DNA of 19,795 nucleotides, taken from the NCBI GenBank assembly GCA_030150665.1, contig JASLFJ010000007.1, forward strand, positions 1 to 19,795. The letters are read 5' to 3'. Under the pieces are notes generated by a model that worked only from the letters and a program-made list of their open reading frames with translations, did not search any database and had not been told where the DNA came from. Below are positions 1 through 8,281 of this stretch, in pieces (position 1 is the first letter of the stretch; every line of letters begins with the position of its first letter). This DNA is from Enterococcaceae bacterium (GTDB lineage Bacteria; Bacillota; Bacilli; Lactobacillales; Catellicoccaceae). Position numbers and translations under genes: made by a program.

Positions 1-822
1 TCTTGAATACAAATCTGTAACATAAATTGTTCCTAGTTCTGTAATCAGTAATTCAATCACCATAACACCCGATAAGTTAATCTCTTGGGCAATATGTTTG
101 ACAATACGCAGTGCTTCTTCTTCCATTTCTTCAACCTCAAACACAAATGGCGTTTTCGTAGATTGATAAATTCCTTCTTCGGTTTCAACAACTTCAGAAA
201 ATGGAAAAATTGTCATATGTTCCTGTTGATTTCTAGCTACAATCACACTGATTTTTTTAGCAGGACAAATAACTGCTTCTAAAATACAAGGACCTGTAGC
301 AAGCAGTGGTAGTGCTTGGGACATTTCACTACTGGTTTTAATAAAAATTTGATTATCAACACCAGGTACATATTGTGTTGTTTTTAAAAGGCAAGGAAAA
401 CCAATTTCATCAATAGCTTTTTCCATATCCGAAGGCAAAACAATAGTTGCGTAAGGAACAATATTAATATTTAAAGTATCTAAAAAAGATTTTTCTAATA
501 ATTTATTCTTAGTAATGGCAAGTAGTTCACTTCCTTGTGGAATAGAAATATGTTCTTCTAACATTGATATTTTTTCTACCGATGTCTGCTCTCCTTCAAA
601 AGTTACTAAATCAGAACGTTGTGCCATTTCAATTAAAGCACGCTCATCATTTAAAGGAGCTACAATATGCCAATCCGCAATTTTTGCTGCAGCACATTGT
701 TGATTTTCATCTAAAATACCAACATTAAATCCTAAAGATTTAGCTGATAAAGTCAGCAGTCTAGCTAAATGACCGCCACCAATAATACCAATGGTTTGTC
801 CTGGAACCATCATCTCTGACAT
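1..822 (-). CDS. PurK-like ATP-grasp protein, partial (C-terminus beyond left edge)
   Basis: 274 codons are open to the window edge; PurK proteins are usually about 370-380 residues, so roughly the last quarter is missing. PurK (N5-carboxyaminoimidazole ribonucleotide synthase) uses ATP and bicarbonate to carboxylate AIR in purine synthesis. Family features seen: a Rossmann-like GIIGGGHLARLL at residues 11-22, IADWHI near 49-54, PQGSELLAITKNK at 95-107, GPCILEA at 177-183 and ISVIVARN at 191-198. The family's ATP-loop signature KTxxGGYDGKGQ is replaced by KTTQYVPGVDNQ (147-158), and the metal/substrate motif NExAPRPHNSGH begins here as TDLYSR (269-274). The metal-type Glu in VIELL (E257) remains. 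The protein may be a divergent enzyme, a pseudo-enzyme or an ATP-grasp paralogue with another substrate. The start ATG at 822 follows AGAGGTGG at 7 nt. It lies 39 bp after rae1 on the same strand, probably in the same transcript. Confidence 0.75.
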   Translation of the reverse strand, partial: MSEMMVPGQTIGIIGGGHLARLLTLSAKSLGFNVGILDENQQCAAAKIADWHIVAPLNDERALIEMAQRSDLVTFEGEQTSVEKISMLEEHISIPQGSELLAITKNKLLEKSFLDTLNINIVPYATIVLPSDMEKAIDEIGFPCLLKTTQYVPGVDNQIFIKTSSEMSQALPLLATGPCILEAVICPAKKISVIVARNQQEHMTIFPFSEVVETEEGIYQSTKTPFVFEVEEMEEEALRIVKHIAQEINLSGVMVIELLITELGTIYVTDLYSR

Positions 823-861
823 CACATATCCACCTCTTTCTAGTGATCTCTATTTTTAAAA

Positions 862-1422
862 CTAATCTTGTTCTAGTTGATGTAAATAATGCGTAAGCTC
901 TGTTAATTGTTGTGCATTCCAAGGAGAATTTCTTTGGTATTCTTTAATATGATGTTGTTGAATCTCTTGGTGCCATTCTTTTTTAGATTGATGAATGAGT
1001 TCATATAACTCACGTGCAGAAATCCGCAGTGCCCCTTGGGAAAAAACAACCCATTGCTCAGAAAGATCACTGGTTGCTACCGTAATTTGAGTCAGTCTAT
1101 TCATTGCCTTTTTTACATGTGTTTCAATATAAGTATCTGCAGTTTCATCTTTATCTGTATAAATCACCCGAACCCAAGGACGTTTAGTATCAAGCATATC
1201 ATAACGACTAGGTTTTGGAATGATGGTTTGGGGATCTAATGTATGATGAGCATCAAAAACTAAATCAATATAATAATGTGAGTATTTCGCATATTGTAGT
1301 AGTTCTTGATATAACATATAGCGTGCCTCTTCTAACTTGTTTTCTTTTTTTAATTGAACAAGATCTGGCCAAGCACCAATCATATTATAACCATCTACAA
1401 ATAAGATATTTTGACGCTTCAC
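862..1422 (-). CDS. rae1: Rae1/YacP-type NYN-domain ribosome-associated endoribonuclease
   Basis: 186 residues, close to the family's usual ~170. The NYN/PIN-like fold is shown by LFVDGYNMIGAW at residues 7-18 with acidic D10, D57 in LVFDAHH, D92/D96 in DETADTYIE and D119 in ATSDLSEQ, which together form the expected metal-binding acidic cluster. In Bacillus subtilis Rae1 enters the ribosomal A site and cleaves translated mRNA; the same role here is inferred from homology and from its position after rlmB. Translation appears to start at GTG (1422), preceded by GGGAGGAG at 5 nt; no better in-frame ATG exists. It starts 34 bp after the rlmB stop. The C-terminal 40 residues are Gln/His-rich and poorly conserved in appearance. 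Confidence 0.9.
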   Translation of the reverse strand: MKRQNILFVDGYNMIGAWPDLVQLKKENKLEEARYMLYQELLQYAKYSHYYIDLVFDAHHTLDPQTIIPKPSRYDMLDTKRPWVRVIYTDKDETADTYIETHVKKAMNRLTQITVATSDLSEQWVVFSQGALRISARELYELIHQSKKEWHQEIQQHHIKEYQRNSPWNAQQLTELTHYLHQLEQD

Positions 1423-1456
1423 CTCATCTCCTCCCTTTTCTTTTTACGTATTATTT

Positions 1457-2287
1457 TTAGTGTGATGATGAAAAATGATCGCGTTGCATTTCATACATTA
1501 AAATACCCGCTGCGACACTGGCATTTAAACTTTGTACATGTCCTGTCATAGGAATCATTACACAATCATCTACTTCTTTTTTCACCTGAGCACTAATACC
1601 TTTTCCTTCATTACCAATCACTAAAGCAATAGAACCTTGTGTATTCCATTTCGTAAACGGTACTCCTGAAACATCTGTACCATAAATCCAAAAACCAGAT
1701 TCTTTCAATGTATTTATCGCTTGAGTTAAATTGGTCACTCGAGCAATTAAAACATGTTCTACAGCTCCTGTTGCTACTTTAACAACTGTACTTGTAATGC
1801 CTACAGATCTGTGTTTAGGTAAAATAACACCATCAATTCCTGAAGCATCTGCTGTTCTTAAAATAGCTCCTAAATTATGCGGATCAACAATCCCATCTAA
1901 AATAAGTAATCGATGATCTTTATCTGGAGAAAGTGAAGATAAAAGTTCAGATAGTGTTAAATATTGATAAGGAGTCACTTGAAGGACTACTCCTTGATGC
2001 ACGGCTCCTTGAGTTAATTCATCCAGTCTTTCTTTAGGCACCCACTGAATTGGCACAGAATACTCTGTTGCAAGTGTTTTTAGCTCTTCTGATCTTTTAA
2101 GATGAATATCTTTTTGAATCCATAATTTGGTACCCTTTTTTTCTTTTAACGCTTCTAATACGCTATGTGTACCAAAAATTAAATCATCAAAAATAGGTGT
2201 TGTTTGAGTAGTATTCTGCTTTTTTTTAGTATTTTTTTTAAAGTTTTGTCGTGTTGATGCATTACGTTGTTTTTTTTGGTGTCCCAT
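1457..2287 (-). CDS. rlmB: 23S rRNA (guanosine-2'-O-)-methyltransferase RlmB-type (SPOUT/TrmH)
   Basis: 276 residues. A basic, low-complexity N-terminal tail (about residues 1-30, rich in K/Q/N/T) precedes a substrate-binding domain starting at LIFGTHSVLEAL (36-47) and the SPOUT knot domain. All three SPOUT motifs are visible: DPHNLGAILRTA (135-146), VIGNEGKG (223-230) and IPMTGHVQSLNASVAAGI (245-262). The family methylates the ribose of a 23S rRNA guanosine (G2251 in E. coli) using S-adenosylmethionine. The exact target in this organism is inferred. The ATG at 2287 lies inside the 3' end of mrnC, overlapping it by 26 bp in another frame; GAGGAG sits 10 nt upstream. The overlap suggests translational coupling within the cysS-mrnC-rlmB-rae1 group. 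Confidence 0.95.
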   Translation of the reverse strand: MGHQKKQRNASTRQNFKKNTKKKQNTTQTTPIFDDLIFGTHSVLEALKEKKGTKLWIQKDIHLKRSEELKTLATEYSVPIQWVPKERLDELTQGAVHQGVVLQVTPYQYLTLSELLSSLSPDKDHRLLILDGIVDPHNLGAILRTADASGIDGVILPKHRSVGITSTVVKVATGAVEHVLIARVTNLTQAINTLKESGFWIYGTDVSGVPFTKWNTQGSIALVIGNEGKGISAQVKKEVDDCVMIPMTGHVQSLNASVAAGILMYEMQRDHFSSSH

Positions 2288-2720
2288 GATTGATTTGCTC
2301 CTCTATATAAGAAATACTCTGATCCATCCACTGCTTTAATCTTATTTTGTCATTAGATAAATATAAAAACCCAATCACCGCTTCAAAACCAGATGAATGA
2401 CGATAAGTCAGTACATCAGTATTTTTAGCATGGGTATGACTATGTGCATTTCTACCTCGTTTATAAATAGTGAACTCTTCATCAGTTAACATCTGTTGAT
2501 CAATGAAATAATTGATAATATTAGCTTGTGCTTTTGCAGAAACATATTTAGTCGCTGTATGGTGTAGATGATTAGGTTTTACAATTTGTCTTTGTGTGAT
2601 TAAATAATGACGAATAAACAACTCATATACTGCATCTCCTAAATAAGCTAATGTTAATCCGCTTAACTGCTTTGGTGGCTTATCATCTAACTGAATATCC
2701 GGTAATAAAAATTCCGTCAT
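2262..2720 (-). CDS. mrnC: Mini-ribonuclease III (23S rRNA maturation)
   Basis: 152 residues, consisting only of an RNase III catalytic domain with no dsRNA-binding domain, which is diagnostic for Mini-III. Conserved blocks: LAYLGDAVYELFIR (24-37, catalytic D29), VKPNHLH (47-53), KYVSAKAQA (58-66), KRGRNA (87-92) and YRHSSGFEAVIGFLYLS (106-122) carrying the second acidic residue E113. The enzyme removes the 5' and 3' extensions of pre-23S rRNA in Firmicutes. Its start codon overlaps the cysS stop (ATGA, 2717-2720). Only a weak GGTGG precedes it, consistent with coupling to cysS translation. This cysS-mrnC adjacency is standard in Bacilli. Confidence 0.95.
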   Translation of the reverse strand: MTEFLLPDIQLDDKPPKQLSGLTLAYLGDAVYELFIRHYLITQRQIVKPNHLHHTATKYVSAKAQANIINYFIDQQMLTDEEFTIYKRGRNAHSHTHAKNTDVLTYRHSSGFEAVIGFLYLSNDKIRLKQWMDQSISYIEEQINHGTPKKTT

Positions 2721-4144
2721 TTTTCCACCGTCCAGCGTGTACCTTCTTTCGTATCCTCAACACGAATACGATACATATCAAATAACTGATCACGTAAAGC
2801 ATCACTAGTTTTAAAATCTTTATTTTTCCGGGCTACTTCACGTTGTTGTATTAATGCCACTGCTTCTTTTGGTAATTCATGAGTATATTCATCTAATGTT
2901 AGACCAAATACATCCATCCAATCTAGTAAATGTTGTTGCATCACACGCGCTTGATCTTGACTCCATGTTTGCTGCATCAACTGATCATTCATCCATTTTA
3001 AACTATCATAAACAACAGTGATCGCATTCGCTGTATTAAAATCATCATTCATTGCTTGAATAAATTGATCTTTATATCGATCCATGTGTTCTTCAAAATT
3101 AGGATCATCACCTTGGGGGGCTTCTTGATGTTGATGGATATAAAACAGTAAATGCTGATAGGCTCTGTTTATTTTTTCCCAATTTGTCGTTGCTTCATGT
3201 AATGCTGTTTGTGTAAATCTTAATGGTTTTCTGTAATGTGTTGTTGTCATAAAAAAGCGTAACACTTGAGGATCTATTTTTTGAATCAGTTCATGAACGG
3301 TCACAAAATTTCCCAAAGATTTACTCATTTTCTCATCTTGTTCTCCTACCGTAACATAGCCATTATGCATCCAATACCGTACAAATTGTTTTCCTGTTTT
3401 AGCTTCGCTTTGGGCAATTTCATTTTCATGATGTGGAAAAGTTAAATCTTGGCCTCCTCCATGAATATCAATGGTTTGCCCTAAATGTTTCATAGCCATC
3501 ACAGAACATTCAATATGCCACCCAGGCCGTCCTAATCCCCATGGAGAATCCCAAGCTAATAAGTCTTGATCTTCTTCAGCAGCTTTCCAAAGGGAAAAAT
3601 CTAAAGGATCTTCTTTAAGCTCTATTTCTGCACCTGTTCTTTGACTTGCACCAATACGCAATTCTTCTAAAGACTGATCACTTAATTGACCATAATCTTC
3701 AAATTTTTGTGTGCGGTAAAAGACATTTCCTTGTACTTCATAAGCCATATCTTGATCGATTAATGTTTGAATAAACTGAATTATATCTGGAATATGTTCT
3801 GTTGCTTTTGGTGAACATGTTGCTGGAAGTACATTTAATGCTTGAGTATCTTCTTTAAATGCTTCAATAAAGCGTTCTGTTAACATTTCTGGAGCTACTT
3901 TCGCTTTTTTTGCAGCTTGAATAATTTTATCATCCACATCGGTAAAGTTACTTACATACTGAACATTATACCCTCGGTAGATAAGATACCGACGAATGGT
4001 ATCAAAAGCAACAGCGCTGCGGGCATTACCAATATGAATGTAGTTATATACAGTAGGCCCACACACATACATCAGTACTTGATCAGGATGAATCGGTTGA
4101 AATGCTTCTTTTTCACGTGTATATGTATTATAAATATAAATCAT
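2717..4144 (-). CDS. cysS: Cysteinyl-tRNA synthetase
   Basis: 475 residues from the chosen start. This class Ia synthetase charges tRNA-Cys in the cytosol. Motifs: YVCGPTVYNYIHIGNA (26-41) holds the HIGH-type HIGN at 37-40 and zinc ligand C28. C213 in WHIECS, H238 in FPHHENE and E242 are the other expected zinc ligands. KMSKS lies at 272-276. An ATG three codons further upstream (4153) exists, but AGGAG is then only 1 nt away. The ATG at 4144 has AGGAG at 10 nt and gives the family-like N-terminus MIYIYNTYTREKE, with C28 at its usual number. It is the first gene of a probable operon with mrnC, rlmB, rae1 and the purK-like gene. No T-box (AGGGTGG) is visible upstream, and cysE, the usual gene before it, is missing. 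Confidence 0.96.
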   Translation of the reverse strand: MIYIYNTYTREKEAFQPIHPDQVLMYVCGPTVYNYIHIGNARSAVAFDTIRRYLIYRGYNVQYVSNFTDVDDKIIQAAKKAKVAPEMLTERFIEAFKEDTQALNVLPATCSPKATEHIPDIIQFIQTLIDQDMAYEVQGNVFYRTQKFEDYGQLSDQSLEELRIGASQRTGAEIELKEDPLDFSLWKAAEEDQDLLAWDSPWGLGRPGWHIECSVMAMKHLGQTIDIHGGGQDLTFPHHENEIAQSEAKTGKQFVRYWMHNGYVTVGEQDEKMSKSLGNFVTVHELIQKIDPQVLRFFMTTTHYRKPLRFTQTALHEATTNWEKINRAYQHLLFYIHQHQEAPQGDDPNFEEHMDRYKDQFIQAMNDDFNTANAITVVYDSLKWMNDQLMQQTWSQDQARVMQQHLLDWMDVFGLTLDEYTHELPKEAVALIQQREVARKNKDFKTSDALRDQLFDMYRIRVEDTKEGTRWTVEK

Positions 4145-4197
4145 AATGTGCATGCTCCTTTTTTCTCAATTTGATACATTGATGTCAAATTCAATTA

Positions 4198-4226
4198 AAA
4201 ATATTTCTTGATCAATAAAAGATCAA
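4198..4226 (-). promoter_or_regulatory. Candidate promoter of the cysS operon
   Basis: Read on the minus strand: TTGATC (4226-4221), a 17-nt spacer, then TATTTT (4203-4198). The -35 half is one arm of a TTGATC...GATCAA inverted repeat (4208-4213 / 4221-4226). The element lies after the gltX terminator and about 55 bp before the cysS start, where a new promoter would be needed. The match to consensus is moderate. A TTGACA at 4187-4182 lacks a convincing -10. Confidence 0.4.
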
Positions 4227-4236
4227 ATAAATCAAT

Positions 4237-4285
4237 AAAAAACGTCTATTTAATAATGAGCTCCATTATCAAACAGACGTTTCTC
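4237..4285 (-). terminator. Intrinsic terminator downstream of gltX
   Basis: The perfect outer arms AAACGTCT (4240-4247) and AGACGTTT (4275-4282) enclose a second stem ATAATG/CATTAT (4253-4258 / 4264-4269). In the minus-strand transcript the outer stem ends in a run of six Ts (4242-4237). It starts about 10 bp after the gltX stop and separates the dut-to-gltX operon from cysS. Confidence 0.85.
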
Positions 4286-4291
4286 ATTAAA

Positions 4292-5776
4292 TTATTTAGC
4301 CATATATGCCAATGTCGCTTGAATATGTTCAAGTACTTTTTCTTTACCGAGTAAAACAATAGTCTCTGATAATTCAGGTCCATGCATTTGTCCTGAAACA
4401 GAAATACGAATTGGCATAAATAATGCTTTTCCTTTAACTTGCGTCTCTTTTTGTACTGATTTAATTAATGCTTTAATCGTATCCACATCCCACGTTGTTG
4501 TCTCTTTTACTGCATCTTGAAATGCTTCAATAACAACACGTGCTGAAGGTTCAGATAGTACTTCTTTAGCAGCATCATCAATCTGAATGTCTGTTGTGAA
4601 AAATAGTGAAGATAAAGATACAATTTCTGAAATATAACTCATTTGTGGTTGATATAAACCGACAATATGTTTGATCCATTCATAACGGGTTTTTGCGATC
4701 TCTTCGGTAATCGCACCTTCTTTTATTAAATAAGGAATCGCTTTTTGTGTTAATTCATCTAAATCAAGTGCTTTAACATAATGATTATTAATCCATTCTA
4801 ATTTTTTAACATCAAAAGCAGCTGGAGAGCGGCTTAATCGTGTTTCATCAAATAACTCAATCAACTCTTTTTGAGAAAAGATTTCTTCTTCACCAACAGG
4901 AGACCAGCCAAGAAGCGCTATAAAGTTAAACATAGCTTCCGGTAAATAACCTAAATCTCGGTATTGTTCAATAAATTGTAAGATCGTTTCATCACGTTTA
5001 CTTAATTTTTTCCCAGTCATTCCATTAGTAATTAAAGTCATATGACCAAATACAGGAGCTTGCCAATCAAAAGCTTCATAAATCATTAGCTGTTTTGGTG
5101 TATTAGCAATATGATCATCTCCTCTAAGCACATGAGAAATTTCCATTAAATGATCATCAACCGCTACTGCAAAGTTATAAGTTGGCATACCATCTCGTTT
5201 TAAAATCACAAAATCCCCACTAATACTATCAGAGTTAAAAGAAATAGGTCCTTTCACCATATCATCAAAAGTATATGTGTGGTCTTTAGGCACACGAAAA
5301 CGAATGACATAATCTCTACCTTCATCAATAAAAGCTTGTTCTTGTTCTGGAGTTAAATGTGCACACATCCCACCATAATGCGGCATCTCTCCACGAGCAC
5401 GCTGTGCTTCTCGTTCTGCTTCTAATTCTTCTTCTGTCGCATAACAACGATACGCCAAATCTCGATCTAATAGATCTTGAATATAAGGTAAATAAATCTC
5501 ACGACGTTCTGACTGACGGTAAGGACCAAAAGATCCCGGTTGATCTGGAGACTCATCCCAATCCATACCAAGCCATGCAAGATTTTCTAACTGACTTTTT
5601 TCTCCATCTTCAATGTTACGTTTTCCATCTGTATCTTCAATTCGAATGATAAAATCTCCTTGATAGTGTCTTGCAAATAAATAGTTAAAGAGTGCTGTTC
5701 TCGCATTACCAATATGTAGATGTCCTGTAGGACTTGGCGCATAACGCACACGTACTTTTTGTTGTGTATTCGTCAT
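4292..5776 (-). CDS. gltX: Glutamyl-tRNA synthetase
   Basis: 494 residues, full length for bacterial GluRS. The Rossmann catalytic domain opens with [15 protein letters not shown] (11-25), with the HIGH-type motif at 19-24. [21 protein letters not shown] (202-222) is the glutamate-specific region, and KKLSKRDE (256-263) is the KMSKS-type loop. The anticodon-binding helical domain occupies the C-terminal third. It makes Glu-tRNA(Glu); in Firmicutes lacking GlnRS it also misacylates tRNA(Gln) for GatCAB, but neither gatCAB nor glnS lies in this window. The ATG at 5776 has AGGAG at 11 nt. The gene is 47 bp downstream of ispF and appears to be last in the dut-radA-yacL-ispD-ispF-gltX transcript, being followed by a terminator. 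No T-box precedes it. Confidence 0.97.
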   Translation of the reverse strand: MTNTQQKVRVRYAPSPTGHLHIGNARTALFNYLFARHYQGDFIIRIEDTDGKRNIEDGEKSQLENLAWLGMDWDESPDQPGSFGPYRQSERREIYLPYIQDLLDRDLAYRCYATEEELEAEREAQRARGEMPHYGGMCAHLTPEQEQAFIDEGRDYVIRFRVPKDHTYTFDDMVKGPISFNSDSISGDFVILKRDGMPTYNFAVAVDDHLMEISHVLRGDDHIANTPKQLMIYEAFDWQAPVFGHMTLITNGMTGKKLSKRDETILQFIEQYRDLGYLPEAMFNFIALLGWSPVGEEEIFSQKELIELFDETRLSRSPAAFDVKKLEWINNHYVKALDLDELTQKAIPYLIKEGAITEEIAKTRYEWIKHIVGLYQPQMSYISEIVSLSSLFFTTDIQIDDAAKEVLSEPSARVVIEAFQDAVKETTTWDVDTIKALIKSVQKETQVKGKALFMPIRISVSGQMHGPELSETIVLLGKEKVLEHIQATLAYMAK

Positions 5777-5823
5777 CTTTTATAATACTCCTATCTCTTA
5801 GTCTTCTTTTGTAACTATAACAT

Positions 5824-6300
5824 TTATTTTTCTAACAGTGCAACAGAAATAGCTCCCATTCCTTGTTTTTGACCAATAAAGCCCATCTGTTCCATGGTTG
5901 TTGCTTTTAAATTTATTTGACTCATATCAATGTGACATAACTGAGCAATATTTTGTTTCATCTCATGTAAATAAGGTTGCATCTTAGGTACCTCTGCTAA
6001 AATTGTAGCATCAATATTTTGAATCTTCCATCCTAATTGATAAATCTTGTGGATGACGATTTCTAATAAATCCGTTGATGCACTATCTTTATATTTTGGA
6101 TCAGTATCTGGAAATAAATGACCAATATCTCCCAATCCAGCAGCGCCTAATAAAGCATCAATAATAGCATGAAGCAATACATCTGCATCAGAATGCCCTA
6201 ACAGTCCATTTTCATCACTAATCTTAACTCCACCTAAAATTAACGGACGATGTTGGGTTAGTTGATGGACATCAATGCCTTGGCCGATTCTAAATTGCAT
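5824..6300 (-). CDS. ispF: 2-C-methyl-D-erythritol 2,4-cyclodiphosphate synthase
   Basis: 158 residues, the usual family length. This MEP-pathway enzyme cyclises CDP-methylerythritol 2-phosphate to MEcPP with release of CMP, as a trimer using zinc. Metal ligands are visible as D10 and H12 in GIDVHQL and H44 in LLHAIIDALLGAAGLGDIG. HSDAD (36-40), FPDTDPKYK (63-71) and ATTMEQMGFIG (133-143) are the other signatures. An in-frame ATG at 6327 has no Shine-Dalgarno and adds nine atypical residues. The ATG at 6300 has AAGGA at 9 nt and gives MQFRIGQGIDVHQL, so 6300 is preferred. It lies 47 bp downstream of ispD, the preceding enzyme but one in the pathway; ispE is not present in the window. Confidence 0.96.
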   Translation of the reverse strand: MQFRIGQGIDVHQLTQHRPLILGGVKISDENGLLGHSDADVLLHAIIDALLGAAGLGDIGHLFPDTDPKYKDSASTDLLEIVIHKIYQLGWKIQNIDATILAEVPKMQPYLHEMKQNIAQLCHIDMSQINLKATTMEQMGFIGQKQGMGAISVALLEK

Positions 6301-6347
6301 CTTATCACATCCTTTTTTAGATTTCATATTTAGATTTATTCATATCA

Positions 6348-7058
6348 TCAATGATCATATCGTTTCATTTTTGGATTTAACATAAACTGTAAATGAATGA
6401 TATCTTCTGGTGTTGTTAATTTAATATTATCATAACTTCCCGGAATAATGTATGTAGGTATCTGAAAAAAATACTCAGTAAGTGATGCATCATCGGTTCC
6501 TAAAAATGCCTCTTTTTCTGCTAACATATGCGCTTTTTTTAATACTTTAGTGTCAAAGCCTTGAGGTGTTTGAATCGAAACGAGTTCTTCTCTAGGTAGG
6601 GTTTCTATACTTTGGTGATGATGATCAATACGTTTAATCGTATCTTTAACTGCAACCCCTAAACTAACCACTTGATGTTTTTTTAAAGCCTCTAGCACGT
6701 GTTGAATAAATAAATGTTGAATGCAAGGTCTTGCTGCATCATGAACCAGTACATAATCACTAGTTACATGACAAAGTCCTAAATAGACACTTTCTTGGCG
6801 GTTACTACCTCCAGAAGTTAACTGAACTTTTTTAAATTCTTGTTCGGATAAATCTAATGTATGTAACCATGCTCTCATCCGTTTTGCTTCTTGTGGATGG
6901 TGAACAAGAATAAGATGATGACAGTTAGGATCTTTTAAAAAGACAGAAAAGCTATACCATAATACCGGTTGTTCATGTACTGTCAGCCAAATTTTATTAT
7001 AACCAACGTTTAACCGAGACCCTGTTCCTGCTGCAAGTAAAATAACAGAATATTTCAT
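6348..7058 (-). CDS. ispD: 2-C-methyl-D-erythritol 4-phosphate cytidylyltransferase
   Basis: 236 residues with a single nucleotidyltransferase Rossmann domain. IspD transfers CMP from CTP to MEP, giving CDP-ME, the third step of the MEP pathway. The CTP loop LLAAGTGSRLNVGYNKIW spans 7-24, with R15 and K22 matching the catalytic Arg/Lys of E. coli IspD (R20, K27). VHDAARP is at 105-111, R156 in LPREELVSIQTPQGF (154-168) and K213 in NIKLTTPED complete the known active site. GTDDASL (187-193) is also family-typical. TarI-type ribitol-5-phosphate cytidylyltransferases are relatives, but the direct junctions with yacL and ispF support IspD. Its ATG overlaps the yacL TGA by 4 bp (7055-7058), and AAAGGAG lies 10 nt upstream. 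Confidence 0.93.
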   Translation of the reverse strand: MKYSVILLAAGTGSRLNVGYNKIWLTVHEQPVLWYSFSVFLKDPNCHHLILVHHPQEAKRMRAWLHTLDLSEQEFKKVQLTSGGSNRQESVYLGLCHVTSDYVLVHDAARPCIQHLFIQHVLEALKKHQVVSLGVAVKDTIKRIDHHHQSIETLPREELVSIQTPQGFDTKVLKKAHMLAEKEAFLGTDDASLTEYFFQIPTYIIPGSYDNIKLTTPEDIIHLQFMLNPKMKRYDH

Positions 7059-8209
7059 GACTGAGAGGCTCCTTTATGCGTTAGCAGTCCATGATCTGAA
7101 GTAATCTTTGCAAAAATCATGCGACCTGCATCCGTTTGAAGTGCACTAGTTACAACTACAGAAACTGTTTGATCCATATGATGCATCCCTTCTTCTACAA
7201 CTACCATTGTTCCATCATCTAAATATGCGACTCCTTGAGCACGCTCTGTTCCTTTTTTAACAATATGAACTTTCATCTCTTCTCCAGGAATAAATACAGG
7301 TTTTAACGCTTTAGCTAAAGCATTAATATTAAGCACGGATATATTTTGAAAATTACAAACTTTATTTAAATTATAATCATTGGTAATAATCGTTGCATCA
7401 TAAAGTTTAGCAAGTTTAATCAGTTTGGTGTCAACTTCATTAATTTCTTTAAAATCATGCTCTACCATATGCACAGTACTCAGCTTATGATCGTGAAGCG
7501 CTGTTAATATATCTAAACCGCGTCTTCCCCGAATCCGTTTAGAGCTATCCTGTGCATCAGCAATCGTTTGTAGTTCATAAACAACAAAATGCGGAATTAA
7601 AAGAATCCCTTCTAAAAAACCTGTATCCATCAGATCTAAAATCCGACCATCGATAATAACACTTGTATCTAATAGTTTATAGCTAGCTTTTGGTGCTTTA
7701 GGAAAAGATTGCGTATATTCAGCGATATCACGATCTTTAATCTCTACATCTAAATTTTTCTTATTTTTAAAAAAGAATAACTTCCCCCACTCATCTTTTC
7801 GTGTCGTTCCAATTTTAAATCCTAAATATGCAAGGAGTGCCATGATAAAAAAAGGAAGTACGTTATTAAATAAAGGAATATGTACATTGAATAAGGGAAC
7901 AGAGACTAATACGCCTAAAAGAAGCCCTATAATAGTTCCTACACTCCCAAATAACAAATCAATGGCATTTTGTTGGCTTAAATACTCTTCAATATTGCGA
8001 ATTAAACGCATGATTGGTGTTGTAATCCAAAAAGATAGAATAAAAAAAATAGTCCCACCAATCGTCCCATTAACAAAATGCATACCTCCCCAAGCAGGAG
8101 TGATTGAAAATAATTGATATACATCAGGTAAAAAAGTAATTCCTAAACTAATACCGACAATAACAATAAACCCTTGAATAATCCGCTGAATCACACGTTT
8201 TACAGACAT
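7055..8209 (-). CDS. yacL: YacL-type PIN/TRAM-domain membrane protein
   Basis: 384 residues from the chosen start. The N-terminal ~130 residues carry about four hydrophobic transmembrane segments. A PIN nuclease domain follows, with acidic residues in LLDTSVIIDGRILDL, FVVYELQ, RGRRGLDIL, DTKLIKLA and IITNDYNLNKV. The C-terminal ~60 residues form a TRAM RNA-binding domain (PGEEMKVHIVKKG...GVAYLDDGTMVVVEEG). The family is conserved beside radA in Firmicutes; its substrate is not firmly known, and a membrane-tethered RNase role is inferred from the domains. An in-frame ATG at 8233 lacks a Shine-Dalgarno, whereas the ATG at 8209 has AAAGGA at about 10 nt and yields MSVKRVIQR, like relatives. In Bacillus, disA normally sits between radA and this gene; it is absent here. 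Confidence 0.93.
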   Translation of the reverse strand: MSVKRVIQRIIQGFIVIVGISLGITFLPDVYQLFSITPAWGGMHFVNGTIGGTIFFILSFWITTPIMRLIRNIEEYLSQQNAIDLLFGSVGTIIGLLLGVLVSVPLFNVHIPLFNNVLPFFIMALLAYLGFKIGTTRKDEWGKLFFFKNKKNLDVEIKDRDIAEYTQSFPKAPKASYKLLDTSVIIDGRILDLMDTGFLEGILLIPHFVVYELQTIADAQDSSKRIRGRRGLDILTALHDHKLSTVHMVEHDFKEINEVDTKLIKLAKLYDATIITNDYNLNKVCNFQNISVLNINALAKALKPVFIPGEEMKVHIVKKGTERAQGVAYLDDGTMVVVEEGMHHMDQTVSVVVTSALQTDAGRMIFAKITSDHGLLTHKGASQS

Positions 8210-8281
8210 CTTCTCACCATCCTTTCTTATCATAATAGATACCCATTCATGGTTATATTCAGTTAGCTTAACTCAATGTTA

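Noticed and set aside
85..703. Short plus-strand open frames (85-282 and 515-703)
   Set aside because: Both are antisense to the PurK-like frame, which has clear family blocks and a good ribosome-binding site.
4145..4153. cysS start at ATG 4153
   Set aside because: The Shine-Dalgarno AGGAG is only 1 nt from this ATG; the ATG at 4144 has correct spacing and a family-like N-terminus.
5359..5649. 96-codon plus-strand open frame with a Leu-rich segment
   Set aside because: It is antisense to the catalytic domain of gltX; the hydrophobic run mirrors acidic codons of GltX ([11 protein letters not shown]), not a membrane protein.
7842..8117. 91-codon plus-strand open frame
   Set aside because: It is antisense to the transmembrane part of yacL and lacks a ribosome-binding site or any family resemblance.
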